A stretch of DNA of 35,108 bases from Deltaproteobacteria bacterium (GTDB lineage Bacteria; Desulfobacterota; Desulfarculia; Adiutricales; JAFDHD01), in NCBI GenBank assembly GCA_019308995.1, contig JAFDHD010000022.1, positions 1 to 35,108 on the forward strand, in the 5' to 3' direction. Each line of letters opens with the position of its first letter. Position 1 is the stretch's first letter. The notes under the pieces were generated by a model. That model searched no databases. It had not been told where the DNA came from and saw nothing but the letters and a program-made list of their open reading frames with translations. This document shows positions 1-8,981 of this stretch, piece by piece. A program made the position numbers and the translations under genes.

Positions 1-116
1 CCGCAGTACTCCTGCCCGCGGTGCTGTAAAAAATCAAGGCCTTGAAAGATGTCGTGCACGCATTCGGTATTGGAGTATACACCGAGAACGCCGCAGTTAT
101 CTTGAGCCGATTTCAT
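1..116 (-). CDS. purF: Amidophosphoribosyltransferase, N-terminal fragment cut by window edge
   Basis: Only the first 38 codons lie in the window. The reading begins MKSAQDNCGVLGVYS and continues to LQHRGQEYCG, the class II glutamine amidotransferase start of PurF. Cys8 would become the N-terminal nucleophile after removal of a short propeptide, as is known for several PurF proteins. The ATG at 116 is preceded by GGAAGG about nine bases upstream, which supports the start. PurF makes 5-phosphoribosylamine from PRPP and glutamine, the first committed step of purine synthesis. It lies downstream of carB on the same strand with a 135-base gap, so the two may be co-transcribed. The rest of the gene lies left of the window and cannot be judged. 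Confidence 0.9.
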   Translation of the reverse strand, partial: MKSAQDNCGVLGVYSNTECVHDIFQGLDFLQHRGQEYC

Positions 117-251
117 AGATAAAATCCTTCCTTTATGATTATGAGGCTCTTGGCTTATGAAGTCAAAATCATGGGCGTTCCAATTGTATGTCAAATCTTG
201 CGCTGTCTCGTTCGTTTGGTCCAGCATAATCTGGTATTTTTCTTAACTCGA

Positions 252-1019
252 TCACCTGATATCGGCATGGTAACTTTGCAAGGACCTGACTCTTCCATGT
301 CCTTTACGAAAGGCCGAAATGCCTCTGGCAGCGGCCAGTGCGGCCGCGGATGTTGTGATGTAAGGGACCTTATATTTAATCGCCGCCTTGCGGATGTAGG
401 AGTCGTCATATTTGCTCATTTTACCGCTTGGAGTATTGACAACCAGTTGGATTTCTTTATTTTTAATGGCGTCTACAATATTGGGGCGCCCTTCGTGCAT
501 CTTGAGAATGGCTTCTGTCTTGATCCCATGTTCAGCCAGAAATTTGTGTGTCCCATTGGTCGCCTTGATCATGAAGCCCAACTCATCAAACTGTCTGGCG
601 ACCTCGATAATAAATTGCTTGTCCATATCAGAGACTGTAATCAGGACGGTCTTCCCATCTGGAAGGGTCTGGTTTGCGGCCTCCTGGGCCTTATAAAATG
701 CCAGGCCAAAGGAGTCGGCAATCCCCAGAACCTCACCGGTGGATCGCATCTCCGGTCCTAGAATCGGGTCCACTTCCGGGAACATATTAAAGGGGAATAC
801 CGCTTCTTTGACCCCGAAATAGGAGATTGATTTTGGCTTGAGGTCAAGATCAGCCAGCTTTTTCCCCAGAATGAGCTGCGTGGCCAGATGAGCCATGGAG
901 ATGGCGCATATCTTTGAGACAAGCGGTACGGTGCGCGACGCCCGCGGATTGGCTTCCAGGATGTAAACCGTGTCGCTGGCAATGGCGTACTGAATGTTCA
1001 TCAAACCAACAACATTCAT
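252..1019 (-). CDS. carB: Carbamoyl-phosphate synthase large subunit, C-terminal part of an interrupted carB
   Basis: This 255-residue reading frame carries the end of the second ATP-grasp domain (VGLMNIQYAI, then EANPRASRTVPLVSK) and the C-terminal MGS-like allosteric domain (from about VLGIADSFGLAF to the end). It is not an independent gene. The same frame stays open upstream of its ATG to about position 1122 and encodes the conserved CarB stretch GVHSGDSACVIPP, so it is the continuation of the larger upstream carB frame after a frameshift. The ATG overlaps the premature stop of the upstream piece (ATGA at 1016-1019), so restart of translation is conceivable, but a protein starting here would lack most of the second ATP-grasp domain. 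Together the two pieces approach the normal CarB length of about 1070 residues. Confidence 0.88.
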   Translation of the reverse strand: MNVVGLMNIQYAIASDTVYILEANPRASRTVPLVSKICAISMAHLATQLILGKKLADLDLKPKSISYFGVKEAVFPFNMFPEVDPILGPEMRSTGEVLGIADSFGLAFYKAQEAANQTLPDGKTVLITVSDMDKQFIIEVARQFDELGFMIKATNGTHKFLAEHGIKTEAILKMHEGRPNIVDAIKNKEIQLVVNTPSGKMSKYDDSYIRKAAIKYKVPYITTSAAALAAARGISAFRKGHGRVRSLQSYHADIR

Positions 1020-3424
1020 TTCGATAGCGATTTTCCGAGTGTATTCGTGAATAGTGTCCAGGTGCTTGGCTGGAATACTGAGGGGTGGTATGACGCAAGC
1101 GGAGTCGCCTGAATGAACGCCTGTACAAAGGCGTCCGAACCGTCGGCAATGGCGTCAGCCTCGGCTTCAATTGCGTTTTCAAGGAACTTGTCAATCAGGA
1201 TCGGGCGTTCCGGACTGACCTCCACCGCCGCAGCCAAATAAGTCTTAAGCATTCCCTCATCATGAACCACCTCCATGGCGCGGCCGCCCAGGACATAGGA
1301 AGGCCTGACCATGAGTGGATACCCAATCCTTGCAGCGATGCTGAGCGCTTCTTCCAGGGTACTGGCCATGCCTGATTCGGGTTGAGGGATTCCCAGGTCA
1401 CGCATTATCTGACGGAAGCGGTCTCGATCCTCAGCCAGGTCAATGGTTTCCGGCGAGGTGCCCATGACCTTCACCCCCGCCTTGGCCAGTTCACCGGCCA
1501 GATTCAACGGGGTTTGACCTCCAAACTGTATGATCACGCCCTCTGGCTTTTCTTTCTCGTATATGCTCAGGACGTCCTCGACGGTGAGCGGTTCAAAGTA
1601 AAGTTTATCCGATGTGTCGTAATCTGTGGATACGGTCTCGGGATTGCAGTTCACCATGATGGACTCGAACCCTTCATCCCGAAGGGCAAAGGCGGCGTGA
1701 ACACAACAGTAATCGAATTCGATCCCCTGCCCAATCCGGTTAGGCCCGCCGCCCAGAATCATAATCTTGCGTTTTTGGCTGGACTTGACTTTATCCGGGG
1801 CATTGTAGGTTGAGAAGTAATAGGCTGCGTTTTCCACGCCGCTAACAGGCACGGGCTCCCAGGCCTGAACAAGGCCCAGGGATTTACGGCGCTTTCTGAT
1901 CTTTGCCTCGGGTATCTGCATAAGCTGGGAAAGATACTGATCGGAAAAGCCGTCTTTCTTGGCCTGCTCAAGCAGAGCGTCAGGGACGCCTTCACCTCTG
2001 AGGGCCAATATCTTCTCCTCCAAGTCCACCAGCTCTTTCATCTGCCGGATAAACCAGGGCTTGATATAGGTTTTTTCATAAAGGGTATCAATGCCGGCTC
2101 CCTTTCGGAGGGCTTCATACATAATAAACTGCCGCTCACTCGAAGGCTCGGTCAGAAGGTCCAGTAGATCCTCCAGAGGTCTTTCGTGAAAATCCTTGGC
2201 AAAACCCAGGCCGTAACGGCCTATTTCCAGAGATCGAATAGATTTCTGAAAAGCCTCCTTGTAAGTTTTTCCAATGCTCATAACCTCACCCACGGCGCGC
2301 ATCTGTGTGCCCAGTTTATCTTCCGCGCCCTCAAACTTTTCAAAGGCCCAGCGGGCGAACTTCACGACCACGTAATCGCCCCAGGGCGTGTATTTATCCA
2401 GGGTGCCTTCACGCCAGTAAGGAATCTCGTCCAGGGTCAATCCTCCGGCCAGCATAGCCGAGATGAGGGCGATGGGGAAGCCGGTGGCCTTGGATGCCAA
2501 GGCAGACGATCTGGAGGTTCTGGGGTTGATCTCGATGACCACCACACGTCCGGTTCTAGGATCATAAGCGAACTGGATATTCGTGCCGCCGATGACCCTT
2601 ATAGCCTCAACGATGTCATAAGAATGTTTCTGAAGCCGCTTTTGAAGCTCAGGATCAATGGTGAGCATGGGCGCGGTGCAATAGGAGTCGCCGGTATGAA
2701 CACCCATGGCGTCCACATTCTCGATAAAGCAGACCGTAATCATCTGATTTTTTTTGTCGCGAACCACCTCGAGCTCTAACTCCTCCCAGCCTAAAACCGA
2801 TTCCTCGACCAGGATCTGGCCGACGAGGCTGGCCGCGATGCCTCGGCTGGCAATGGTTCTCAGCTCCTCCACATTGTAAACCATACCGCCGCCGGTGCCG
2901 CCAAGCGTGTAAGCCGGGCGTATCACCACCGGGTAATCAAGTTCTTCGGCAATCTTCTCGGCTTCTTCTACACTAAAGGCGGGCTTGCTCCTGGGCATTT
3001 CGATGCCAAGCTGGTTCATGGTTTCCTTGAACGCAATTCGGTCTTCTCCGCGTTCAATCGCATCGATTTCGACACCGATGACTTTGACCCCGTATTTATC
3101 GAGGACACCGGTGCGGGCCAGTTCCGAGGACAGGTTTAATCCGGACTGGCCGCCAAGATTGGGTAATAAGGCGTCCGGCCTTTCCTGCTCGATAATTTCC
3201 ACCATGGTCGGCAAGTTAAGTGGCTCAATGTAAGTATAGTCCGCCATGCCCGGATCGGTCATGATCGTAGCTGGATTGGAATTAACCAGGACAATTTTAT
3301 AACCCAGTTTTCGAAGGGCCTTACAGGCTTGAGTGCCCGAATAATCGAATTCACAGGCCTGGCCAATGACGATGGGCCCGGAACCGATGATCATTACTTT
3401 CTTGATGTCTTGACGCCTTGGCAT
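1016..3424 (-). CDS. carB: Carbamoyl-phosphate synthase large subunit, N-terminal part of an interrupted carB
   Basis: CarB combines ammonia delivered by CarA with bicarbonate and two ATP to make carbamoyl phosphate for pyrimidines and arginine. The 802-residue frame holds the first carboxyphosphate ATP-grasp half (GSGPIVIGQACEFDYSG near residue 14, RPAYTLGGTGGG, EINPRTSRSSAL), the oligomerisation region, and the start of the second half (GGGPNRIGQGIEFDYCC, RPSYVLGGRAMEVV). After DAIADGSDAFV the protein changes frame and ends in about 38 unrelated residues. The expected bridge of about ten residues (in E. coli containing IMEHIEQA) is missing and the next conserved block appears in another frame, which fits loss of about 28 bases near 1121-1126. 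The start ATG at 3424 has GAAGGAG upstream. carA is not in the window. Confidence 0.92.
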   Translation of the reverse strand: MPRRQDIKKVMIIGSGPIVIGQACEFDYSGTQACKALRKLGYKIVLVNSNPATIMTDPGMADYTYIEPLNLPTMVEIIEQERPDALLPNLGGQSGLNLSSELARTGVLDKYGVKVIGVEIDAIERGEDRIAFKETMNQLGIEMPRSKPAFSVEEAEKIAEELDYPVVIRPAYTLGGTGGGMVYNVEELRTIASRGIAASLVGQILVEESVLGWEELELEVVRDKKNQMITVCFIENVDAMGVHTGDSYCTAPMLTIDPELQKRLQKHSYDIVEAIRVIGGTNIQFAYDPRTGRVVVIEINPRTSRSSALASKATGFPIALISAMLAGGLTLDEIPYWREGTLDKYTPWGDYVVVKFARWAFEKFEGAEDKLGTQMRAVGEVMSIGKTYKEAFQKSIRSLEIGRYGLGFAKDFHERPLEDLLDLLTEPSSERQFIMYEALRKGAGIDTLYEKTYIKPWFIRQMKELVDLEEKILALRGEGVPDALLEQAKKDGFSDQYLSQLMQIPEAKIRKRRKSLGLVQAWEPVPVSGVENAAYYFSTYNAPDKVKSSQKRKIMILGGGPNRIGQGIEFDYCCVHAAFALRDEGFESIMVNCNPETVSTDYDTSDKLYFEPLTVEDVLSIYEKEKPEGVIIQFGGQTPLNLAGELAKAGVKVMGTSPETIDLAEDRDRFRQIMRDLGIPQPESGMASTLEEALSIAARIGYPLMVRPSYVLGGRAMEVVHDEGMLKTYLAAAVEVSPERPILIDKFLENAIEAEADAIADGSDAFVQAFIQATPLASYHPSVFQPSTWTLFTNTLGKSLSK

Positions 3425-3775
3425 AGAAACTCCTTCAAGCTCGCTGTAAAAAACGAAGTGTGACAGAAGACAACCTGGATTTAACGGTCGGGGGAATAGT
3501 AGGTCAGAGCGGGTTTGGTGTCAAGGTGGAAATATCCTGGGTTACAAGGCAGTATAAGTCTGATGGAACTTATTAGAATGAGGATATTTACCCCCTTTGA
3601 GTTATTCTGGTTTCCTGGGTCCGGCGGGGACACTCAGGATCCGGGAAGATATGAATCCTCACATTTTTGATGTAAAGCGGGCCCCAGCCACATCTATTCC
3701 CAGGCAGAGTCTGGGAAGGAAAAAGCAAGGTTAAAAACTTTTCAATACTTAAGATTTGGCCCTTCGCCTCGACTC
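3425..3775. other. Intergenic region between the PEBP gene and carB
   Basis: This 351-base stretch holds the carB promoter and leader on the right-to-left strand. It also holds a perfect 7-base inverted repeat (TTCCCAG, 7-base loop, CTGGGAA, 3697-3717) just beyond the end of the PEBP gene. That hairpin has no T-run after it in the minus direction, so it is not a canonical terminator. No convincing gene was found. Confidence 0.5.
3496..3524 (-). promoter_or_regulatory. Sigma-70-type promoter for carB
   Basis: On the minus strand a perfect TTGACA (-35, positions 3524-3519) is followed after 17 bases by TACTAT (-10, positions 3501-3496, 4 of 6 matches). The carB start codon lies about 70 bases downstream, leaving room for a short leader. 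No PyrR site or attenuator could be recognised by eye. Confidence 0.6.
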
Positions 3776-4342
3776 TTATCTTGAATACTCTCCCATCAAC
3801 TCTGTCTGGCCAAGAATGTGTCCCTTCATGGCCTTAAGCAGTTTATCCTTGCTTGCGCCGGAAGCCAGGTCGAGCACTTCATCCAGGGCGTAAAGTTTGA
3901 AAAAATAACGATGGGTGCCCGAAGGAGGACAGGGGCCGCCATAGGACTTCCTGCCCCAACTGTTCCGTCCGTGCCTGCTGCCGTCGGGCAGCTCAGCTTT
4001 TGGAGGAACATCCTCGGGTAAGGTACGGGTCTTAGCCGTTAGGTTATAGAGCACCCAGTGAACCCAGGTGCCTACTGGCGCATCGGGGTCGTCGGCGATA
4101 AAGGCAAAACTCTTAGTACCTTTCGGCGAATTTTTCCATGTAAGCGGCGGTGAGATATCCTTGCCATCACAGGTATATCTCTCGGGAATTGATCCTTTGT
4201 GTGTAAAAACGGTGCTCGTTAATTCAAACGCCTCAGATTGTCCCCTCTTCTCTTGACCTCCATATGCTGAAGAAATATAAAAATTACTGATAAGAAAGGC
4301 ATAAATAATTACAAAAACAAACAATGAAATGATTTTTTTCAT
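3776..4342 (-). CDS. Secreted YbhB/YbcL-family (PEBP-fold) protein
   Basis: The 188-residue product has a clear N-terminal signal peptide (MKKIISLFVFVIIYAFLISN, cleavage probably near residues 27-29) and a complete phosphatidylethanolamine-binding-protein fold. The ligand-pocket motifs are visible: DDPDAP at 84-89, HW at 95-96 and GPCPPSGTHRY at 136-146. Bacterial members are annotated as Raf-kinase-inhibitor-like proteins. Their substrate is mostly unknown, so only periplasmic location and small-anion or phospholipid-head binding can be suggested. The frame is open to a TTG at 4387, but the ATG at 4342 is preceded by CAGGAG at good spacing and starts exactly at the signal peptide, so it was chosen. 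It appears to be a single-gene unit. Confidence 0.85.
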   Translation of the reverse strand: MKKIISLFVFVIIYAFLISNFYISSAYGGQEKRGQSEAFELTSTVFTHKGSIPERYTCDGKDISPPLTWKNSPKGTKSFAFIADDPDAPVGTWVHWVLYNLTAKTRTLPEDVPPKAELPDGSRHGRNSWGRKSYGGPCPPSGTHRYFFKLYALDEVLDLASGASKDKLLKAMKGHILGQTELMGEYSR

Positions 4343-4482
4343 CTTACGCTCCTGGTTCAGTTTGGCTCGCCTGGATTTGGTTATCAATTATTTCTTAAGG
4401 AGAGAAACGCTAAATTAGTATGGTATTCATTAATTTTGCCTTAATTTTGCAACCCGTAAAACCAAATCTCGGCTATCTTATT

Positions 4483-6558
4483 CTAACTGACCTTGAACCC
4501 GAAAAATTTATCCAGCTTCGGACCCAGGCCGCGTGAAAAGACGCGTTTGGGCAGAAAGAGGTGGAGATTTTCCCTGGCGCCCATTATGTCATAGGCAAAA
4601 TTCTTGCGCACAAAATCCCGGGCGACATGAACGCCTCGATCCGAATCAAAACCTTTGAAGAATAGCTCACCCCAGCTGTTGAGGTAATAAACCGAAGTAT
4701 CAACGATCTCCTTGCTCCATTCCGGGGCCTGGGTATTGATGGACAAGAACATTTTTTTGATGCTGGCCGGCTTGAGCAGCTCCAGCTCGTCCACCTCCCG
4801 GTACTTGAGGGGAGTGAAGAAGGACGTCAGGGCTTTAAGCAGGTCCTGGAGATCAGGCACGGTGAAGTAATGAGGCCGGTTAGCCGGGCCTCGGTTGAGG
4901 TTAATGGTGGTGTTGGTGTTATAAATACGGTTGTGAACCAGCCAGGCCAGTATCTCATTTAAAAAGGAAGCGCTCTTGAGCAGGAAAGGATCGCTCTCTC
5001 CCTGAACGATACTTTGCCAGGAGAACATTCCTTGATAGGCATGCCACGTCTTCTCGCCGTTTTTTTCCAGCTGTTGCAGGGTCAGGCCTTTAAGAGCGGG
5101 CGGTTCGTCAATAACGCTCATGATGGAATCAACTTTATTGGGTCGGCGCGAGTAGTAGATGTAAAGTTTGCGGCCCAGGATGGTCATATCCCTCGAACTG
5201 ATGTTCAGACCGATCTGTTCGGGCTGTTTTTTCTGCTCGTTCCGGATGTTTTTATAGGCTTTTATCAGGTAACGGTTGACCTCCTGATTGAATTCCTGAA
5301 CCTCCTGAAACGACCAGTTTTTGTAATTGTTCAGTTTGTCCACGAAGCGGTGATTCCATTCCCACTGCCGGATGTTGTTGACCATGATCTGCTTCTTGCG
5401 AGGCAGGTCGGTGCGGCGGTAGTCGGGCAGGTTGAGTTTGACCGCGGATTTGAGGTACATGGAGCGGCGCAGCAGATTCAGGTCCTGCGGCCGCTTCGTT
5501 TTGGTAAAGTAATCACTCGCCCGGTCAAACATCAGGATATAAGGATCGAGCAGGCGGACATCCTCATCCTGAGAAAGCAGCCGGGTTTTCAACTCGTGGC
5601 AGAGCAGCCCTCTCTGGCCCTGACTGAAGAGGTATTCTTCCAGCAAGGCCAGCTTGAGCACGGACTTGAAGGGACTGCCCATGGTCTTGTTGATCTGCCA
5701 GATGGCCGCGCCGTAGAACTCGCCCAGGGAGATGTCACGAACATTGCCCAGATCTATAAGCTCGTTACGGTTGATGATCTGAGATTGGCTGATTAAAATT
5801 TTCAGCCGTTCATACTCATCATCCTTAATCCCCGGAGGCATGACCCACCACATGGGCGCCTGACCGGCGATTAGGGTCATGGAGCGGTAGAATTCCTCCT
5901 TGAGCAGCCTTCCCTGGGCCGTGCCTGAGCTTTCAGAATCCACCTCCCCAAAATCATCGGTCCGCACCGCATCAATGCTCAAGGGAAAGCAATGAACTTC
6001 GGCCCCGGCATAGTCGGAGGCCCACCGTTCGATGGCCTTCAGCTTCTCTCTAAAATCGGCCAACGCTTTTTCATCAAAGGCCTCACGATCAATACAGATC
6101 CAGTAATCAAAATCAGATTTGGCGGTCTGGGCAATGGAACCCAGGCTCCCGATCAGGCTCACGGATTTGATCGGCAGGCTGGGATCCAGACGCGCATGGG
6201 GATGTGACCTAGGCATGTCGCGGCCTGGAAAGGCCTGTTCAAAGGACTTCAAGGCCTGAGGCGGCAACTCAAGATTGTAAACGCCGTAAGGGCTCAAACG
6301 GCAAGCATCCTTGGCCGGTAAAAGATCAATGGCCGGAACGTGCATAAGATAGGGAATAAGATCAAAGATACCCTTCTTACGCTTGGATAAAAGCCGGTAC
6401 AGGAAATCCTTTTTTCCGGCATTGTAAAGCTTGAAGATCTGCAGATTTTGATTAAGGACCTTGTCCTCGAACGAACTGCTAACCTCCTCGGGAAGAGGCC
6501 TCGAGGCAACGACTTCATCCCCTTTTTTACGACCTAATATTTTATCAAAAAAGCTCAT
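4483..6558 (-). CDS. Class I adenylate cyclase
   Basis: The 691-residue protein converts ATP to cyclic AMP. It resembles enterobacterial CyaA: the nucleotidyltransferase signature is present as GSLGS (137-141) followed by SDFDYW (148-153), and downstream blocks such as LLKEEFYRSM, ELIDLGNVRDIS, EFYGAAIWQINK and SPFKSVLKLALLEEY match the family in order. E. coli CyaA is about 850 residues with a C-terminal glucose-sensitive regulatory region. This protein stops after the region equivalent to the catalytic half plus a short tail, so regulation by the PTS as in enterics is unlikely to be conserved. Its ATG overlaps the stop codon of larB (ATGA at 6555-6558), implying translational coupling. No CRP-type receptor is encoded in the window. 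Confidence 0.85.
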   Translation of the reverse strand: MSFFDKILGRKKGDEVVASRPLPEEVSSSFEDKVLNQNLQIFKLYNAGKKDFLYRLLSKRKKGIFDLIPYLMHVPAIDLLPAKDACRLSPYGVYNLELPPQALKSFEQAFPGRDMPRSHPHARLDPSLPIKSVSLIGSLGSIAQTAKSDFDYWICIDREAFDEKALADFREKLKAIERWASDYAGAEVHCFPLSIDAVRTDDFGEVDSESSGTAQGRLLKEEFYRSMTLIAGQAPMWWVMPPGIKDDEYERLKILISQSQIINRNELIDLGNVRDISLGEFYGAAIWQINKTMGSPFKSVLKLALLEEYLFSQGQRGLLCHELKTRLLSQDEDVRLLDPYILMFDRASDYFTKTKRPQDLNLLRRSMYLKSAVKLNLPDYRRTDLPRKKQIMVNNIRQWEWNHRFVDKLNNYKNWSFQEVQEFNQEVNRYLIKAYKNIRNEQKKQPEQIGLNISSRDMTILGRKLYIYYSRRPNKVDSIMSVIDEPPALKGLTLQQLEKNGEKTWHAYQGMFSWQSIVQGESDPFLLKSASFLNEILAWLVHNRIYNTNTTINLNRGPANRPHYFTVPDLQDLLKALTSFFTPLKYREVDELELLKPASIKKMFLSINTQAPEWSKEIVDTSVYYLNSWGELFFKGFDSDRGVHVARDFVRKNFAYDIMGARENLHLFLPKRVFSRGLGPKLDKFFGFKVS

Positions 6559-7304
6559 AGCCGATTTATCTGCGCAGCCAGAAAGGCGGCCCCGAAACCG
6601 TTGTCAATATTGACCACAGCGACACCTGAAGCGCAGGAGTTGAGCATGGCCAGCAGGGCCGTCAGGCCCCCAAAGCTGGCTCCATAACCGACACTGGTGG
6701 GCACGGCTATCACCGGCTTATCCACCAGACCTCCAACGACACTGGGCAGTGCGCCTTCCATGCCCGCCACCACGACATAGACCGACGCCCCTTCCAGGCG
6801 GTCGGCCTGACCGAGCAGACGGTGCAGCCCGGCCACACCCACATCCCGGAGAAGGTCAACCTCATGCCCCAGGACCGAAGCGGTCACGAACGCTTCCTCC
6901 GCCACAGGGGCATCGCTGGTTCCGGCGGAGATGATCATTATCTTGCCTCGCCCCTTGACCTGGCGCGGCTTCTGGATCAGGGTCAGGGCCTGGGCTCGCG
7001 TGTGATAGGTCGCCTCGGGAAACTTCTCCTTAACCGCGGGTACGATCTCGGGAGGAAGTTTGGTCGCCAGCACATTCTCTCCGGCTTCAACGAGGCTGGT
7101 CATAATGCCGATAATTTCATCGGCCGTTTTACCCTGACCGAAAATAACCTCGGGATAGCCCTGGCGGAGGCTGCGGTGATGATCCACGGTGGCGTACCCG
7201 ATTTCTTCAAAAGGAAACTTCTTCAGTTCAGCCAGGGCCTGATCTACGGACAGTTCCCCCTGACTGACTTTCTCCAGGGTTCCCCTGATGCTGTCGGGGT
7301 TCAT
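6555..7304 (-). CDS. larB: Nickel-pincer cofactor biosynthesis protein LarB (PurE-like carboxylase)
   Basis: LarB carboxylates the pyridinium ring of nicotinic acid adenine dinucleotide and releases AMP, the first step towards the nickel-pincer nucleotide of lactate racemase-type enzymes. The 249-residue protein has the LarB N-terminal segment (MNPDSIRGTLEKVSQGELS) and a PurE-like C-terminal domain from about residue 118. Conserved family blocks are ISAGTSDAPVAEEA, GVAGLHRLL, AGMEGALPSVVGGL and VPTSVGYGASFGGLTALL. Length is normal. The likely ribosome site AAAGGAGG lies about 13 bases upstream of the ATG, a little far. larC and larE are not in the window, and it is instead coupled to an adenylate cyclase by a 4-base overlap. 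Older annotations may call this a phosphoribosylaminoimidazole carboxylase or CpmA homologue. Confidence 0.88.
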   Translation of the reverse strand: MNPDSIRGTLEKVSQGELSVDQALAELKKFPFEEIGYATVDHHRSLRQGYPEVIFGQGKTADEIIGIMTSLVEAGENVLATKLPPEIVPAVKEKFPEATYHTRAQALTLIQKPRQVKGRGKIMIISAGTSDAPVAEEAFVTASVLGHEVDLLRDVGVAGLHRLLGQADRLEGASVYVVVAGMEGALPSVVGGLVDKPVIAVPTSVGYGASFGGLTALLAMLNSCASGVAVVNIDNGFGAAFLAAQINRL

Positions 7305-7535
7305 GGTGAAGATAAAACCTCCTTTCGGTCCGGTTTCAACTCAAACACCGGCAGAAGTAACCTCGAAAAAGATTAACTTAATTAATATAAGCCAGATAAG
7401 ATACTTTTACAAGTCAAAGCTCGGGGCATATTTTGGCTGAACGCCATGAGCCTTAAGCCAGGCCCAAGACACGAAAATTACTGAAGGAAATTACTTTATC
7501 GCCCGCGAGCTGCCATCTAAAAAAAGTAAACGACG

Positions 7536-8981
7536 TTAAAGGGCCAGGTAAGGCTCAAGGTACTCCTTCTTGATATCGTCGCAGATTCCTTTATGAGCCG
7601 GGTCATTCACCAGGTTGTTCAGCTCGTCCGGATCGTTCTTGAGATCGAAAAGTTCACAGGGCGCGCCCGTGGCTCGCTCAATGGTCAGGCGATACCTTTC
7701 GGTCGCGGCCATAACTAAATAAACATCTATAGCGCGGGACGAGATCGCGCTGAAGGCCGCTTCCCGGGGCGCGCCTTGGTCCTTCAAGAAAGGCAACAGA
7801 GAATGGGCATCTGAGCCCTGGATCGGATCAGCCCCCGCCACATCGAGGATGGTGCCTGTCAGGTCAATAGACTCGATAATCCCGTCCTCCACCTTCGGCT
7901 TCATGCCTTCAGGCGGGCGCATAATGGCTGGCACAAGGACCGATGATTTGTAAAAATTCATCTTGGCCATGAGGTTGTGGTCGCCAAGCATCTCGCCATG
8001 ATCCGCAGAGTAGAAGAACCAGGTATTTTCGCCCAGACCCCGCTCTTCTATGGTTTTAATGATGTCGCCGATTCGTTGGTCAATCAAGGAAACCATACCG
8101 TAATACTGTCTGGCTCCCTGGAGGACGTACTCATCGGTGAGCAGGTGCGAGTTGCTGTGCTTGACGAGGCTGTCCAGGTATCGGCCAAATATTTCATTGG
8201 GTTTGACCGGCTCTTGTTTCGGGCCGCGCGGGATCTCGGCCTCCTGGTAATATTCGGCCCAGACAGGATCGCTCATCAAAGGCACGTGAGGCGCGACAAA
8301 TGAGACCATGAGGAAAAACGGCTTGTGGCCATCGTAGTTATTCAGCCAGTCAATGGCCCGGTCGGCAATAAAGGAGGTCAGGTCGTCTTCCTGCGGCAGC
8401 ACGCTGGTCAAAGCGTCCCAGTGCGTCGGCGTCAGCCGCCAGATGGACCTGATCTGCTTCTGGAAGGGTTCGAGCATTCCCCTGGCCCGCAGGTGCTCGG
8501 TGTAGGGGGTGATGAAATTCACCTCGGGGTAGGCGTGAACGTACCGGTCGAATTCCTCAAAAATGTAATCCAGACCAAAAGAGCGCACGAAGTCGCTGTA
8601 CTGGCGGAGGTCAAATTCCTGGTGATCCGGCAGTTCCACCAAGGTTTCCTGGCGGAGGGAGTAGAAATGGGTCTTGCCAACCTTGGCCGTGGTGTACCCC
8701 GCTTTTTGAAGCTGCTTCATCATGGTGGGCCACTCGGGATCAAAGTCTTTGACGTGGTTCTGCGAGACGCCATGCTGGTGGGTATACTGCCCGGTAATGA
8801 CTGAGGCTCGCGAAGGCTGGCACACCGGACTCTGGCAGTAGGTGCGGCTAAAACGCACGCCTTCGTTTGCCATGCCATCCAGGTTAGGGGTTTTGATCAG
8901 GTCATTTCCAGCGCACCCCAGGGCGTCGTGACGGTGCTGGTCGCTGAAAAAATAAATGATGTTTGGTTTAGATTCTGGCAT
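7536..8981 (-). CDS. Type I sulfatase (formylglycine-dependent, alkaline phosphatase superfamily)
   Basis: The 481-residue enzyme should hydrolyse a sulfate ester. The first metal-binding region is NIIYFFSDQHRHDALG near the N terminus. The modification motif CQPSR (Cys54-x-Pro-Ser-Arg58) is intact, so Cys54 would be converted to formylglycine. The second metal region is seen as SADHGEMLGDHNLMAKMNFY. There is no signal peptide, so the enzyme appears cytoplasmic. Overall it resembles choline-sulfatase and arylsulfatase-like members, but the substrate cannot be read from sequence. The ATG at 8981 has an ideal AGGAGGT six bases upstream. No formylglycine-generating enzyme or anaerobic sulfatase maturase is present in the window. 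It is divergent from trpS. Confidence 0.88.
   Translation of the reverse strand: MPESKPNIIYFFSDQHRHDALGCAGNDLIKTPNLDGMANEGVRFSRTYCQSPVCQPSRASVITGQYTHQHGVSQNHVKDFDPEWPTMMKQLQKAGYTTAKVGKTHFYSLRQETLVELPDHQEFDLRQYSDFVRSFGLDYIFEEFDRYVHAYPEVNFITPYTEHLRARGMLEPFQKQIRSIWRLTPTHWDALTSVLPQEDDLTSFIADRAIDWLNNYDGHKPFFLMVSFVAPHVPLMSDPVWAEYYQEAEIPRGPKQEPVKPNEIFGRYLDSLVKHSNSHLLTDEYVLQGARQYYGMVSLIDQRIGDIIKTIEERGLGENTWFFYSADHGEMLGDHNLMAKMNFYKSSVLVPAIMRPPEGMKPKVEDGIIESIDLTGTILDVAGADPIQGSDAHSLLPFLKDQGAPREAAFSAISSRAIDVYLVMAATERYRLTIERATGAPCELFDLKNDPDELNNLVNDPAHKGICDDIKKEYLEPYLAL

Noticed and set aside
135-761. 208-codon plus-strand frame opposite carB
   Set aside because: It is antisense to the conserved carB C-terminal region, has no family resemblance and no ribosome site. 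It is a codon-bias shadow.
3563-3670. 35-codon plus-strand frame between carB and the PEBP gene
   Set aside because: No ribosome site and no resemblance to any family. It overlaps ordinary intergenic sequence.
5014-5796. 260-codon plus-strand frame
   Set aside because: It lies entirely opposite the adenylate cyclase gene, whose conserved motifs define the true strand.
6555-7304. Annotation of larB as purE-type phosphoribosylaminoimidazole carboxylase
   Set aside because: The N-terminal segment and the conserved AGMEGALPSVVGGL and VGYGASFGG blocks fit LarB. Only the C-terminal fold is PurE-like.
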